Shown here: positions 1 through 8,662 of the stretch, piece by piece
Layout: each line of letters begins with the position of its first letter
Numbering within the stretch: the stretch's first letter is position 1
The notes under the pieces: model-generated
The model's database searches: none
What the model was told of the DNA's origin: nothing
What the model saw: the letters and a program-made list of their open reading frames with translations, nothing else
Made by a program: the position numbers and the translations under genes
Assembly: GCA_963803115.1 (NCBI GenBank)
Contig: CAWDLN010000003.1
Span: 62,001 to 126,000, forward strand
Direction: 5' to 3'
DNA: 64,000 nucleotides
Origin: DATBGZ01 sp963803115
Lineage (GTDB): Bacteria > Actinomycetota > Actinomycetes > Mycobacteriales > Micromonosporaceae

Positions 1-386
1 TGTCGCGCATGGGCAACCAGAGGGTGCGCGACGCGTTGCCGCCGATCGTGGAGAAGGTGACCGCCGCCGGGCACCGGGTCGTGTGGCAATGCGACCCCAT
101 GCACGGCAACACAATCGAGTCGTCGAACGGGTACAAGACTCGTCACTTCGACCGGATTGTCGACGAGGTGCTCGGTTACTTCGAGGTGCACCAACAGCTG
201 GAGACCCACCCGGGCGGGCTGCATGTCGAACTCACGGGTGAGGACGTCACCGAGTGTCTCGGCGGGGCCCAGGCGATCGAGGAGGCTGACCTTGTCGGGC
301 GATACGAGACCGCCTGCGACCCGCGGCTGAACACGCAGCAGTCGCTCGAATTGGCGTTTCTCGTGGCCGAAATGTTGCGGGGCTAG
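1..386 (+). CDS. aroG: Class II (plant-type) DAHP synthase, C-terminal part
   Basis: This is the 3' end of a gene that begins before the window; the frame is open from base 3 to the TAG at 384-386. DAHP synthase condenses phosphoenolpyruvate and erythrose-4-phosphate in the first step of the shikimate pathway, in the cytoplasm. The visible part holds class II landmarks: WQCDPMHGN, then KTRHFDRI, then the GGLHVELTGEDVTECLGG block and the closing segment YETACDPRLN. Assignment to the plant-type class rests on these blocks. Its position a few genes from the PASTA kinase and metF matches aroG (Rv2178c) in mycobacteria. Confidence 0.93.
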   Translation, partial: SRMGNQRVRDALPPIVEKVTAAGHRVVWQCDPMHGNTIESSNGYKTRHFDRIVDEVLGYFEVHQQLETHPGGLHVELTGEDVTECLGGAQAIEEADLVGRYETACDPRLNTQQSLELAFLVAEMLRG

Positions 387-496
387 CACCGGGCTGATCA
401 TGCCTCTGTCAGCCTGGACGGGGCGATTTGGCAGCTTCAGGTCATGGCCCATGGGGATCTTGGGGTGCACACAGGGTGCCGTCGTAGTGTAGGCGG

Positions 497-1519
497 ATGA
501 TCGACCTGCGCAGCGACACCGTGACCCGGCCAACGCCGGCCATGCGCGAGGCCATGGCCACGGCGGAGGTCGGAGACGACGTCTACGGCGAGGACCCCAC
601 AGTCAACGCCCTTGAGGCGGAGGTGGCCGCGCTGTTCGGGCACGAGGCGGCGCTGTTCATGCCGACGGGGTCGATGGCCAACCAGACGGCGATCCAGACG
701 CTCGTGCCGCCGGCGAACGAGCTCCTCTGCGACGCCGACGCGCACATCGTGACGTACGAGATCGGCGCCGCCGCGGCGGTGGGCGGCATCTCCACCCGCA
801 CCTGGCCCGCGGTTGGCGCGGACGTCAAGCCACGTGTGGTGGCGGCGATGCTTCGTCCGGACGGTTACTTCGCCGTGCCGACGCGGGCGATCGCGGTGGA
901 GCAGACGCACAACCGTGCCGGTGGCGCGGTCATCCCGCTGAAGACGCTGCGGGCGTTGCGGGGCGTCGCCGACGACCACGGAATCGCGCTGCACTGCGAC
1001 GGGGCCCGCATCTGGCACGCCCATATCGCCGATCACGTGCCCCTTGCCACCTACGGGGCTCTCTTCGACACGATGTCGGTCTGCCTCTCCAAGGGCCTGG
1101 GCGCGCCGGTCGGCTCGCTGTTCGTGTCGACGGCGGAACGGGTCGCCGCCGGTCGGATGATCCGAAAGCGGCTGGGAGGCGGCATGCGGCAGGCGGGGAT
1201 CCTCGCGGCCGCGGGCCACTATGCACTCGCCAACCACGTAGACCGGCTCGCCGACGACCACGCGCGGGCCCACCGCCTGGCCGACGCTTTACAGCAGTTC
1301 GGTGTGGTGGACCCCGCGAAGGTACAGACGAACATAGTCCTGCTCGACCTCACTTCGTCCACATTGGACGCACGCGAACTCGCGACCCAGGCCCGGGAGT
1401 CCGGCGTCCTCGTGTCGGTGCTGGGTCCGCGGCTGTGCCGGCTGATCACGCACCTGGATCTTGACGACGCCGCCGTGGACGAGGCGACAGAGGTACTCAC
1501 CGAGCTGCTCAAGGGTTGA
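497..1519 (+). CDS. ltaE: Low-specificity L-threonine aldolase
   Basis: A PLP enzyme of fold type I that cleaves L-threonine or allo-threonine to glycine and acetaldehyde. The protein is 340 aa, the usual family length. It opens with MIDLRSDTVTRPT, the family signature, has GDDVYGEDPTV at about residues 27-37, the HCDGARIWHA motif at about 166-175, and the PLP-binding lysine in SVCLSKGLGAP (K199). It ends three bases before the LacI-type regulator, so the two are probably co-transcribed. Substrate preference among 3-hydroxy amino acids cannot be read from the sequence. Confidence 0.92.
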   Translation: MIDLRSDTVTRPTPAMREAMATAEVGDDVYGEDPTVNALEAEVAALFGHEAALFMPTGSMANQTAIQTLVPPANELLCDADAHIVTYEIGAAAAVGGISTRTWPAVGADVKPRVVAAMLRPDGYFAVPTRAIAVEQTHNRAGGAVIPLKTLRALRGVADDHGIALHCDGARIWHAHIADHVPLATYGALFDTMSVCLSKGLGAPVGSLFVSTAERVAAGRMIRKRLGGGMRQAGILAAAGHYALANHVDRLADDHARAHRLADALQQFGVVDPAKVQTNIVLLDLTSSTLDARELATQARESGVLVSVLGPRLCRLITHLDLDDAAVDEATEVLTELLKG

Positions 1520-1522
1520 AAC

Positions 1523-2500
1523 GTGGCCGAACGGGTCACCATCTACGACGTCGCCAAGGCAGCGGGGGTAAGCATCTCCACGGTGTCGCTGGCTTTGAAC
1601 GCACCCCACCGGGTCGCGGCGGCGACGCGCGAAAAGGTGCTCCGGGCCGTCGACCGCCTCGGCTTCGAGCCGAAGGCGGACGCCGTCACCCGAGCCCGGC
1701 GCGGCGTCGGGCGCATCGGCGTCGTGGCGCCATTCAGCTCGTACCCCTCGTTCGCCCGCCGCCTCAACGGAGTGTTCGCGGGCCTGGCAGATGGCTCGCT
1801 CGATGTGGTCGTGTTCGACCAGGAGTCGGCCGCCGTACCGTCGCCCTTGCTGGCCAGCCTGCCGCTCACGCAACGGCTCGATGGCATCGTCATCATGTCG
1901 CTGCCGGTCGACGACGCCATCGCCGAGCGGCTGCGGCGGCTGCAACTGCCGGCCGTCCTGGTCGACACCTTTCGCGACGAGTTCGATTCGGTCCACACCG
2001 ACGACCGGCGCGGCGGCGAGCTCGCGGCCGAGCATCTGCTGGAGCGCGGCCACCGCCGGCTCGCTGTCGTCGGGCAGGAGCGAGTTTCGCCGATACGGCT
2101 TGATGGCTTTCGTACGGCTGCGGCCTCCGCCGGCGCGCCGATCCCGGATGACGCGGTCCGGCTCGTAGCGCACGGCGTCGAGAACGCCAGCGCGGCCGCT
2201 CACGCGCTGTTCGATCTGCCGGATCCGCCGACGGCCGTGTTCGCGCAGGACGACATGCTCGCCGCCGGGGTGTTGCGAGCAGCCCGCCAGCGTGGTCTGA
2301 GCGTGCCCACCGACGTAGCCGTCATCGGCTTTGACGACTCGGAGATCGCGATGGCACTCGACCTGACGACGGTGCGGCTTCCGTTCGAAGAGACAGGAAA
2401 GGCGGGAGTGCGGGCGTTGCGCGATCGCATGGCGAACTCCGACGCCCCCCACCTCGACCTTTCGCTGGACCTGGAACTCGTGCCGCGGGCGACCACCTGA
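1523..2500 (+). CDS. LacI/GalR-family transcriptional regulator
   Basis: A 325-aa repressor-type regulator starting at GTG. The N-terminal helix-turn-helix is textbook LacI (VTIYDVAKAAGVSISTVSLAL, residues 5-25, with the hinge helix following). The rest is a periplasmic-binding-protein-like effector domain with IGVVAPFSSYPSF, FAQDDMLAAGVLRAA and VIGFDDSEIA landmarks. It lies directly behind threonine aldolase and may have nothing to do with it: LacI members usually control sugar uptake and no transporter is nearby. The effector is unknown. Confidence 0.9.
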   Translation: MAERVTIYDVAKAAGVSISTVSLALNAPHRVAAATREKVLRAVDRLGFEPKADAVTRARRGVGRIGVVAPFSSYPSFARRLNGVFAGLADGSLDVVVFDQESAAVPSPLLASLPLTQRLDGIVIMSLPVDDAIAERLRRLQLPAVLVDTFRDEFDSVHTDDRRGGELAAEHLLERGHRRLAVVGQERVSPIRLDGFRTAAASAGAPIPDDAVRLVAHGVENASAAAHALFDLPDPPTAVFAQDDMLAAGVLRAARQRGLSVPTDVAVIGFDDSEIAMALDLTTVRLPFEETGKAGVRALRDRMANSDAPHLDLSLDLELVPRATT

Positions 2501-2503
2501 CTC

Positions 2504-2541
2504 TCCACTATGGACGCTTCGTGTCATTCGTCCACAATGGA
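2504..2541. terminator. Hairpin between convergent lacI-type gene and bfr, built from two TCCANNNTGGA palindromes
   Basis: The gap between the convergent genes holds two 11-bp palindromes of the form TCCANNNTGGA (2504-2514 and 2531-2541), both followed or preceded by CG so that the two can also pair with each other over about 13 positions with 3 mismatches. Location between converging stops suggests a bidirectional terminator; there is no T-tract, as is common in actinobacteria. The same 11-mer recurs throughout the window (see findings). Confidence 0.4.
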
Positions 2542-2548
2542 CGTGTGC

Positions 2549-3030
2549 CTACCCGGCCTCGGGGTGCTCGGTGACGTTCTGGAGGTACAGCGCCTCGCCG
2601 AGCTTCTCGATGAGGTCGAGCTGGGTCTCCAGGTATTCGATGTGATGCTCCTCGTCGGCCAGGATGTCCTCGAAGATGCGGGCCGACGTGACGTCGCCGA
2701 TGGATCGCATGTACTCGATGCCGCGCCGAAGCCGGTCGACCGCCTCTACCTCGATCTTCATGTCGGACTCGAACATCTCCTTGACGTTCTCGCCGATGCG
2801 CAGCGCGAACAGCTTCTGATAGTTCGGCAGGCCTTCGAGGAACAGGATCCGGTCGGTGAGGATCTCGGCGTGGCGCATCTCGTCGACGGACTCGGCCCGC
2901 GTGTGCTTGGCGAGCTTGGTCAGCCCCAGTTCTCCTGCATCTTGGCGTGCAGGAAGTACTGGTTGATCGCGGTCAGCTCGGCGGTCAGCTGCTCGTTGAG
3001 AAACTCGATGACTCGCTGGTCACCCTGCAT
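2549..3030 (-). CDS. bfr: Bacterioferritin, one frameshift
   Basis: An iron-storage haem-containing ferritin that forms 24-subunit shells. Reading from the ATG at 3028-3030 gives MQGDQRVIEFLNEQLTAEL, AINQYFLHAKMQENWG and then a stop; the next frame continues TKLAKHTRAESVDEMRHAE and runs to the end at 2549 (LADEEHHIEYLETQLDL). One base is missing in the run at about 2921-2926 (cagcccc on the plus strand). All ferroxidase-type landmarks are present once the frame is joined, so a sequencing error is more likely than a dead gene. It sits directly downstream of the bacterioferritin-associated ferredoxin. Confidence 0.88.
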
Positions 3031-3086
3031 GACTCGGTCCCCTCGCCAGATCGCGAACGGGGTCAGCCTATTGCCTGGCCAGGTGC

Positions 3087-3278
3087 CTAGGCGGCCAGAA
3101 CCGCGAGCGTGTCGCTGCGGGTCTCCTCATCGATGAGGTCGCGGATGCGATCGACGCACGTGCCGCACCCGGTCCCGGCGCCGCAGGCATCGCCCACGGT
3201 CTCCTCGGTCCGTGCGCCGAACTTGATCGCGGTGCGGAGCTCGCACTCGCGAACGCGGGCGCAGATGCAGACGTACAT
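3087..3278 (-). CDS. bfd: Bacterioferritin-associated ferredoxin
   Basis: A 63-aa [2Fe-2S] protein that delivers electrons to bacterioferritin so stored ferric iron can be released. The four cluster ligands are visible as C4-x-C6 and C38-x2-C41, the spacing typical of Bfd (MYVCICARV... GCGTCVDRI). It lies 56 bp upstream of bfr on the same strand and is preceded by an iron-box-like sequence, so the pair probably forms an iron-responsive operon. Confidence 0.9.
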   Translation of the reverse strand: MYVCICARVRECELRTAIKFGARTEETVGDACGAGTGCGTCVDRIRDLIDEETRSDTLAVLAA

Positions 3279-3296
3279 AGGGGAACCTCACTGTGC

Positions 3297-3325
3297 TTAG
3301 GCTTGCCTCAGTAAGGCTTCCCTAA
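3297..3325 (-). promoter_or_regulatory. Putative DtxR/IdeR-type iron box upstream of bfd-bfr
   Basis: The segment starts TTAGGCTTGCCTCAG and continues TAAGGCTTCCCTAA, giving two direct copies of AGGCTTnCCT flanked by TTA and TAA ends. The half-sites resemble the actinobacterial iron-regulator consensus (TTAGGTTAG-type repeats), though the match to a single 19-bp palindrome is imperfect. It sits about 20 bp upstream of the bfd start. Confidence 0.45.
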
Positions 3326-3359
3326 AGATCCTGATCAACACAAGGGGGCGTGGCCTCGG

Positions 3360-4262
3360 TCACGTCGGAATGCCCGATTGGCGGCTGCGCTGGCGCGCAC
3401 TTCGCCGGGAGGCGAGTCGGGCGAGGGTCGCGATATCGGCGGCGTGGCCGACATGACCCGAGCTGGGCGTTTCGACCACCACGGGAACACCCGCGGCGGC
3501 CGGGTGGGCCAACAGCTCGGCGAACGCCGCCTCGCCCAGCCTGCCTGCGCCAACGTTCTGATGCCGATCGCGCAGGGATCCGCACGCGTCATGGGAGTCG
3601 TTGGCGTGTACGAGGGCGAGCCGGTCAGAACCCACCGTCGCGACCAGCGCATCGAGCGTGGCACTCATGCCGCCTCTGGTGGCCACATCGTGTCCAGCGG
3701 CCCAGGCGTGACATGTGTCGAAGCAGACACCGAGCCAGGGGTGACCGTCCACGGCGTCGAGATAATCGGCCAGCTGCTCGACCCGGGCGGCGAGGCTCCG
3801 GCCGCCACCGGCGCTCGGCTCCACCAGCAACCGCGGTCCATTCGCCTCCGCGGCCGAGTCGAGCAGCGGCAACAGCACTCGCCGGACCTGTCTCAGCGCG
3901 GTCGTCACGTACCCGTCGTGGACCGCGGACCCGGCGTGAAAGACGACACCTCGCGCACCGAGCGTGGCCCCGCGGCGCAGTCCATGCTCGAGCGTCACGG
4001 CCGAGCGCTCCACCGTAGCGGGCGTGGGCGAACCGAGATTCACCAGAAGCGAGGCATGGATGTACGACGGCACGTGCCGCTCCGCGACCCCCGCCACGAA
4101 CGCCTCGTCCTGGCCGGGATCACCCTCGCTGAGGGCCCAGCCGCGCGGATTGGATACGAAGATCTGAGCGACGCCGGCACCGGCCGCGTCGATGTAGGGC
4201 AGCGCCGCCTTCGCCAAACCGCCAGCCGCGGGAACGTGGGCTCCTATGGGCCGGGCGTGCAC
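3360..4262 (-). CDS. nfo: Deoxyribonuclease IV (AP endonuclease, Nfo family)
   Basis: A TIM-barrel endonuclease that cuts at abasic sites in base-excision repair with three zinc ions. The 300-aa product shows the family metal-binding segments in order: GAHVPAAGGL at the N-terminus, IHASLLVNLGSP, VFHAGSA, LLVEPSAGGG (in place of the usual ENTAGQG), CFDTCHAWAAGHD, LVHANDSHDACGS with RHQNVGAGRLG, and VVETPS near the end. The ligand residues of these motifs are retained. Its start overlaps the 3' end of the kinase gene by 19 bp on the same strand. Confidence 0.88.
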   Translation of the reverse strand: MHARPIGAHVPAAGGLAKAALPYIDAAGAGVAQIFVSNPRGWALSEGDPGQDEAFVAGVAERHVPSYIHASLLVNLGSPTPATVERSAVTLEHGLRRGATLGARGVVFHAGSAVHDGYVTTALRQVRRVLLPLLDSAAEANGPRLLVEPSAGGGRSLAARVEQLADYLDAVDGHPWLGVCFDTCHAWAAGHDVATRGGMSATLDALVATVGSDRLALVHANDSHDACGSLRDRHQNVGAGRLGEAAFAELLAHPAAAGVPVVVETPSSGHVGHAADIATLARLASRRSARQRSRQSGIPT

Positions 4263-6295
4263 GTCAGCTCGACGGTCTGCCCGGCGGCCAGGGCCGCGCC
4301 TTCCTGCACGCTCTGCGCCTCCACGTGATAGGCGACTCGGAACGGGTCGGCCACGCCCGGCGTACTGACGTTGATTCCCATGCCCTGCAGCAGATTGGTT
4401 GCCGTCTGGCAGTTCTGACTAACCAGGTTCGGCATCGGAAGGGCCGGACCCTTCGCGACGACCAGCACGACCTTCTGATTGGCCGCGCTGGGAAGGCCTT
4501 CCCCACCAGCCGGTGTCTGGTCGAGCACCGTGTCCTTCAGCTTGGATGGATCGTCGCGCTCCTGCACTTCGATGTTCGTAAATCCGGCCGACTGCAGTTG
4601 GCTCTGCGCCTCGGCCAGGGGACGGCCCACCACCGTTGGCACGTGGACCGGGAACGAACCCTTCACCACGATGATCTTCACGGTGGAACCGGGCTGCAGC
4701 TTGTTGCCCTTTTCCGGATCGGTGCCGACCACGTACCCGACCGGCAGCGTGTCGGAATAGCCGTCGACCTTCTCGACGACGAACTGCTTGGGCATCTGAG
4801 AGGTCGCGTACTCGTACGCCTGGCCGGCGACGTCGGGCACCTCGTAGCGCTCGGGGCCCAGCGACAGGTAGAGCGTGACGGTGCCGCCCTTGACGATGCG
4901 GCCGGCGGGCGCGGGCGACTGCTGCATCACGGTGTCGGTCGGCACCTGTTCGCTGTAGATGCCCGGGCCGTAGCTCACGTCGAACCCCAGCCGAGCCGCC
5001 TCCGCCACGGCGTTGTCCTTGGTGAGCTGGAGCAGGGCCGGCGCTTCGGTGTAACGGCCGAAGCCGAGCCACCAGCCGCCGGCCATGAGCAGCACCCCGA
5101 CCACCACGACGCCGATCGTGAGCTGTCGACGGCCCTCGGCGGTGTCGCGCAGCCGCCGGCCAGTGCGGCCGATCCAGGCGCCCGTGCGCTGCAGCGGCTG
5201 CTCTGGCAGGTACGCGGCCAAGCGTCGGCCGGTCGAGACCATACCGTCGCGGGCGGCGCCCATGCCGCCGCCGGGCCGACGGCCCGTCGCGGTGAAAACT
5301 CGGCCTCCAGGGCCGGGCACGCGCTGCACCGGCAGGCGAGCCCATGCCGGCCGCTCCGCCGGCCTGGTGACCGCTGGAACGACCACGGTCGGGTGGGCCA
5401 GTGCGCGGGTGGGACCGGCGAGCGCACCCACGTCTTCGCGGGCGGCCTGGATCTCGGCCAGCATCTCCGCGGCATCGCGCGCACGGCCGGCCGGATCGCG
5501 TTGTGTGGCCCGGGTGACCACGTCGTCCAGCAGCGAGGGCAGGCCGGGGATGAGCTGGGACGGCGGTGGCACGTCCTCGTCGACGTGTTGCCACGCGACC
5601 GCGGAGGGTCGGTCGCCATCAAAGGGCACCCGACCGGTGAGCATTTCGAACAGCACGATGCCGGCCGAGTAGACGTCGGCCCGGGCGTCGGCCCGCCCGT
5701 CGGCGACCAGTTCGGGCGCGACGTATTCGGCCGTGGCCAGTAGCGGCCCGCCGGTGCTACGGCCGATCTCGACGGCGTGGGCGAGACCAAAGTCGGCCAC
5801 CTTGACGACCGAGTCGACCAGGTCGCCGGAGCCGTTGGGCGGCGGCGCAATGAGGATGTTCTCCGGCTTCACGTCCCGGTGCACCAGGCCGGCCCGGTGC
5901 GCCACGGCCAACGCGGCCAGCAACTGTTCCAGGATCGCCAGTGACTCTGACGGATCAAGCCGGCGCCGGTCATTGAGCATCTCTCGCAGCGTGCGTCCGC
6001 GGACGTACTCCATGACGAGGTACGGCGCGCCATCGTGGGTGCCCTGGTCGTACACCGCCACGATGTTGGGATGAGCCAGCCGGGCGACGGTCTTCGCCTC
6101 GTTGGTCAGGCGGTCGAGGACCTCCTCATTCAGGACGTGGTCGGGATGGATGATCTTAATTGCGACGGAACGCTCGAGACGCTCGTCGCGAGCCTGGTAC
6201 ACCGTGGCCATGCCGCCCGCGGCCAGGCGACCCACGATGCGATAACGCCCCCCGAGGAGCGCACCGCGCAAAGGATCGGTGACCTTGGTGTCCAT
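4244..6295 (-). CDS. Membrane Ser/Thr protein kinase with four PASTA domains
   Basis: Transmembrane eukaryotic-type kinase of the PknB/PknL class, 683 aa from the ATG at 6293-6295 (MDTKVTDPLRG). This start is chosen because the glycine-rich loop follows at once (GRLAAGGMATVY, residues 22-33). K47 (VAIKII), HRDVKPEN with D141, DFG with D168, and TAEYVAPE in the activation loop are all present. A proline-rich linker leads to a single membrane segment at about 392-412, then four extracellular PASTA repeats, which in this family sense peptidoglycan fragments or lipid II. The last repeat ends in a CTPGP tail. The neighbourhood matches pknL (Rv2176), although the mycobacterial protein lacks PASTA repeats. 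It is divergent from the Rv2175c-type gene with about 70 bp between starts. Confidence 0.92.
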   Translation of the reverse strand: MDTKVTDPLRGALLGGRYRIVGRLAAGGMATVYQARDERLERSVAIKIIHPDHVLNEEVLDRLTNEAKTVARLAHPNIVAVYDQGTHDGAPYLVMEYVRGRTLREMLNDRRRLDPSESLAILEQLLAALAVAHRAGLVHRDVKPENILIAPPPNGSGDLVDSVVKVADFGLAHAVEIGRSTGGPLLATAEYVAPELVADGRADARADVYSAGIVLFEMLTGRVPFDGDRPSAVAWQHVDEDVPPPSQLIPGLPSLLDDVVTRATQRDPAGRARDAAEMLAEIQAAREDVGALAGPTRALAHPTVVVPAVTRPAERPAWARLPVQRVPGPGGRVFTATGRRPGGGMGAARDGMVSTGRRLAAYLPEQPLQRTGAWIGRTGRRLRDTAEGRRQLTIGVVVVGVLLMAGGWWLGFGRYTEAPALLQLTKDNAVAEAARLGFDVSYGPGIYSEQVPTDTVMQQSPAPAGRIVKGGTVTLYLSLGPERYEVPDVAGQAYEYATSQMPKQFVVEKVDGYSDTLPVGYVVGTDPEKGNKLQPGSTVKIIVVKGSFPVHVPTVVGRPLAEAQSQLQSAGFTNIEVQERDDPSKLKDTVLDQTPAGGEGLPSAANQKVVLVVAKGPALPMPNLVSQNCQTATNLLQGMGINVSTPGVADPFRVAYHVEAQSVQEGAALAAGQTVELTCTPGP

Positions 6296-6365
6296 CGCAG
6301 GCAGTCTAACGGCGGGATGTCTCCACGGCGCGACCGCGACGCGGCCGGTATGGCACTGTTTGAGG

Positions 6366-6725
6366 GTGAGCGAGATCTCCATCGACCTGCCGGTAGCGCC
6401 GTCCGGCTGGATCACCGTGCCGGATCTTGCGGAGCGGCTCGACGTCCCGGTGACCAAGGTGCATCAGATGATCCGAGACGGTGCTCTGCTCGCCTTCCGG
6501 CATGAGGGTGTGGTGCGAGTCCCGGCCGAGCTGGTCGCGTCCGGCAACGTGATCAAACACTTGCCTGGCGTGTTGACCCTTCTTCGTGACGCGGGCTACT
6601 CCGACGACGAAGCATTGAGATGGCTCTATTCGTCGGACGACACGCTGCCCGGCACTCCCGCCGACGCGCTGTCCGGCAACCGCGCAACTGAAGTCAAGCG
6701 GCGCGCTCAGGCGCTGGGATTCTGA
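6366..6725 (+). CDS. Rv2175c-family DNA-binding protein
   Basis: A 119-aa protein starting at GTG (VSEISIDLPVAPSGW). A winged-helix-like segment (WITVPDLAERLDVPVTKVHQMIRDGALLAF) matches the Rv2175c family, whose mycobacterial member binds DNA and is phosphorylated by PknL. The C-terminal part carries the conserved LPGVLTLLRDAGYSDDEALRWLY block and the basic end EVKRRAQALGF. Being divergent from the kinase gene, it is likely the kinase's substrate here too; that is inference from synteny. Confidence 0.85.
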   Translation: MSEISIDLPVAPSGWITVPDLAERLDVPVTKVHQMIRDGALLAFRHEGVVRVPAELVASGNVIKHLPGVLTLLRDAGYSDDEALRWLYSSDDTLPGTPADALSGNRATEVKRRAQALGF

Positions 6726-6734
6726 CTCGCGTCG

Positions 6735-7067
6735 GTGCGCCATCTCGTCTATCTCGCGGTACTGAGCGCGTGTCTCGTCGGGGCCCTGTGGCTCGAGCCC
6801 GTGTTGCGGGTCGGTGTGTTGCGCCAGTGGCGGCGGCTGCTGCTCACGCTGGTGCCGGTCGCGTCCGTCTTCGTGGCTTGGGACCTGGCGGCGATCGCGG
6901 CCGGGAAATGGTCCTATGACGACGGTCAGATCGTCGGCCTGCGGCTGCCGGGCAGGCTGCCGTTGGAGGAGCTGTTGTTCTTTCTGGTCGTGCCGCTGTG
7001 CGCCGTGCTCGCCTTCGAAGCGGTACGGACGGTACTGGCCCGACGCCGGGACAGGAGCCCGCGATGA
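6735..7067 (+). CDS. crtYc: Lycopene cyclase subunit CrtYc-like
   Basis: A 110-aa integral membrane protein with three helices and the conserved block VFVAWDLAAIAAGKWSYDD...LPGRLPLEELLFFLVVP of the CrtYc/CrtYd lycopene cyclase domain. In actinobacteria two such small proteins form the heterodimer that closes the beta ring on lycopene. The start is a GTG 9 bp after the Rv2175c-type stop, and its stop overlaps the next start as ATGA, a sign of translational coupling. Confidence 0.85.
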   Translation: MRHLVYLAVLSACLVGALWLEPVLRVGVLRQWRRLLLTLVPVASVFVAWDLAAIAAGKWSYDDGQIVGLRLPGRLPLEELLFFLVVPLCAVLAFEAVRTVLARRRDRSPR

Positions 7068-7372
7068 CCTACACGGCCGCGGCCGCGCTCGGCGTCGCGG
7101 CCGCGCTGGTTGTCGACCTCGTACTCTTGCGGACTCGGCTGGTACTCGGGCGGGTGTTCTGGCTGAGTTACGCGATCGTTCTTGGCTCTCAGCTCGCCGT
7201 GAACGGAGTGCTCACCGGCCGCGGTGTCGTGCGCTACGACCCGGCGGCGGTCATCGGGTGGCGGGTCGCGTCGGCCCCGGTCGAGGACCTGGCATTCGGT
7301 TTCGCACTCGTGCTGGCAACGCTCGCGGCTTGGACGTGGTGGGGGCGCCGGCTGGGTGAGCGGGCTGGCTAA
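7064..7372 (+). CDS. crtYd: Lycopene cyclase subunit CrtYd-like
   Basis: The second half of the heterodimeric lycopene cyclase, 102 aa with three membrane helices (MTYTAAAALGV, then VFWLSYAIVLGSQLAVNG, and FGFALVLATLAAWTWWG). The motif RYDPAAVIGWRVASAPVEDLAFGF corresponds to the PxEDxxF catalytic region repeated in CrtYc. It overlaps crtYc by 4 bp. The nearby polyprenyl synthase and the crtI/cruF group supply other steps of the pathway. Confidence 0.82.
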   Translation: MTYTAAAALGVAAALVVDLVLLRTRLVLGRVFWLSYAIVLGSQLAVNGVLTGRGVVRYDPAAVIGWRVASAPVEDLAFGFALVLATLAAWTWWGRRLGERAG

Positions 7373-7515
7373 ACCGGCCAGTCACAGATGAGGGTGTGGC
7401 GGTCGGCGGCACGTTCGACAGCGACAATGCAGTCGGCATGATGTCGACTGCGCCCTCGCGCCGCCGGTGTGCTAGCGTCTTCGCGATCGTGATCCGTCGG
7501 CAGGAGGTGAGACCC

Positions 7516-7575
7516 ATGAACGCAGTATCCACAGTGGGTGCTCCCCTGCAGTCCACGATCGCGCGACTGAGGTAG
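7516..7575 (+). CDS. Leader peptide MNAVSTVGAPLQSTIARLR upstream of the patatin-like gene
   Basis: A 19-codon ORF with a near-perfect Shine-Dalgarno (AGGAGGTG at 7502-7509) that stops 46 bp before the patatin-like start. The peptide ends ARLR-stop. An R/K-x-R/K motif is the ribosome-arrest signature of the ErmD-type macrolide leader class. The ORF's last codons and stop form one arm of competing hairpins that reach the downstream start (see next entry). The strong ribosome site and spacing argue for real translation; the inducing signal is inference. Confidence 0.5.
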   Translation: MNAVSTVGAPLQSTIARLR

Positions 7576-7618
7576 TCGCCACTGGGAGCGCCCGACAGGC
7601 ATTTCGCGAAAGGCGACT
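7563..7618 (+). promoter_or_regulatory. Mutually exclusive hairpins: candidate translational attenuator
   Basis: GCGACT at 7563-7568 can pair with AGTCGC at 7574-7579, which overlaps the leader stop codon. The same middle segment (AGTCGCC, 7574-7580) can instead pair with GGCGACT at 7612-7618, three bases before the patatin ATG at 7622. Segments 1 and 3 are identical, so the two folds exclude each other and one occludes the downstream ribosome site. A small palindrome (TTTCGCGAAA, 7602-7611) lies in the loop. This is the layout of erm/cat-type translational attenuators. Confidence 0.45.
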
Positions 7619-7621
7619 CCC

Positions 7622-8619
7622 ATGAACACAACACCTTCTACAACTCCGCACCTCACCTCGACGACGGCCTCCGACCGGCCGAGGTCCGACCAGGATCAGC
7701 CGCGGGTCGAGGCCACAAAGCGGGTGCGCGCCGCGGGCGAGCGAGCGTTGGTCCTCGGTGGCGGCGGATCGACAGGCAACGCGTGGCTGATCGGCGTCAT
7801 CGCCGGCCTGTTCGATGCCGGGCTGGACGTGACCACAGCCGACCTGACCATCGGGACGTCAGCCGGCTCGACGGCCGCGGCCCAGCTAGCCGGCGCGACC
7901 CCGACCGAACTGCTTGCCGCCATCCTTGCCGCTGCCCGCCCGCAACGGACCGGTCCGGTCGGATCCGACCGAGGACGCGTTCCGATCAGGCCGGTGGCGG
8001 ACCACATGGAGAGGATAAGCAAAATCATCGCCTCCGCTGAGGATGCGGCTGACATGCGCCGCAGAATGGGCGCGGCGGCACTCGACATGGATGCGGCGTC
8101 GGACGGCTCCTGGCAAACACAGTGGCGCGCCACCGTCGCCGCGCGGCTGCCCAGCCAGCATCTGGCCGCAACGAACGGTGCTCATCACGGCGGTCGATGC
8201 CCATACCGGTGAACCGGTCGTGTTCGACCGCCACAGCGGAGTCGACCTGGCGGACGCCGTCGCCGCCAGCTGTGCCAGTGGCCTTCCCTACAGGATCGGG
8301 GACAACCGATACATCGACGGCGGCTACCGATCCAACGCCGAGAATGCCGATCTGGCAGCCGGATACGCACGGGTGCTGGTGCTGTCACCATTCGGCGGCC
8401 GAACACTCACGCCGCTGGACTGGGGCATGCATCTCGCAACACAGGTCGACGAACTACGCGCACGCGGCAGCAGAGTCGAGACGATCTTCCCGGACAGCGA
8501 ACTCCGAGCACATGTTCGGCGCCAATGCGATGGATCTGTCGCTGCGTCCGCCCGCTGCTCGAGCTGGTTACGACCAAGGCAGAGCCCTCGCCGAGCAGCT
8601 CACCGAATTCTGGCGCTGA
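7622..8619 (+). CDS. Patatin-like phospholipase (RssA-like), two frameshifts
   Basis: A lipid acyl hydrolase-like protein of the patatin fold. Landmarks in order: the oxyanion loop ALVLGGGGSTGNAW, the nucleophile elbow IGTSAGS, ITAVDAHTGEPVVFDRHSG, and the catalytic Asp motif DGGYRSNAENADLA. The reading frame must change at about 8175 (ATN to VLITAVDA) and again at about 8505 to reach the typical ending FGANAMDLSLRPPAARAG. A 50-residue polar N-terminal tail precedes the domain. With both catalytic residues intact, the breaks may be sequence errors. The leader peptide just upstream suggests regulated translation. Confidence 0.72.
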
Positions 8620-8662
8620 CTCCCACGAAACCAGTCGACTCGGTAGGCGTGACCACACCTGC

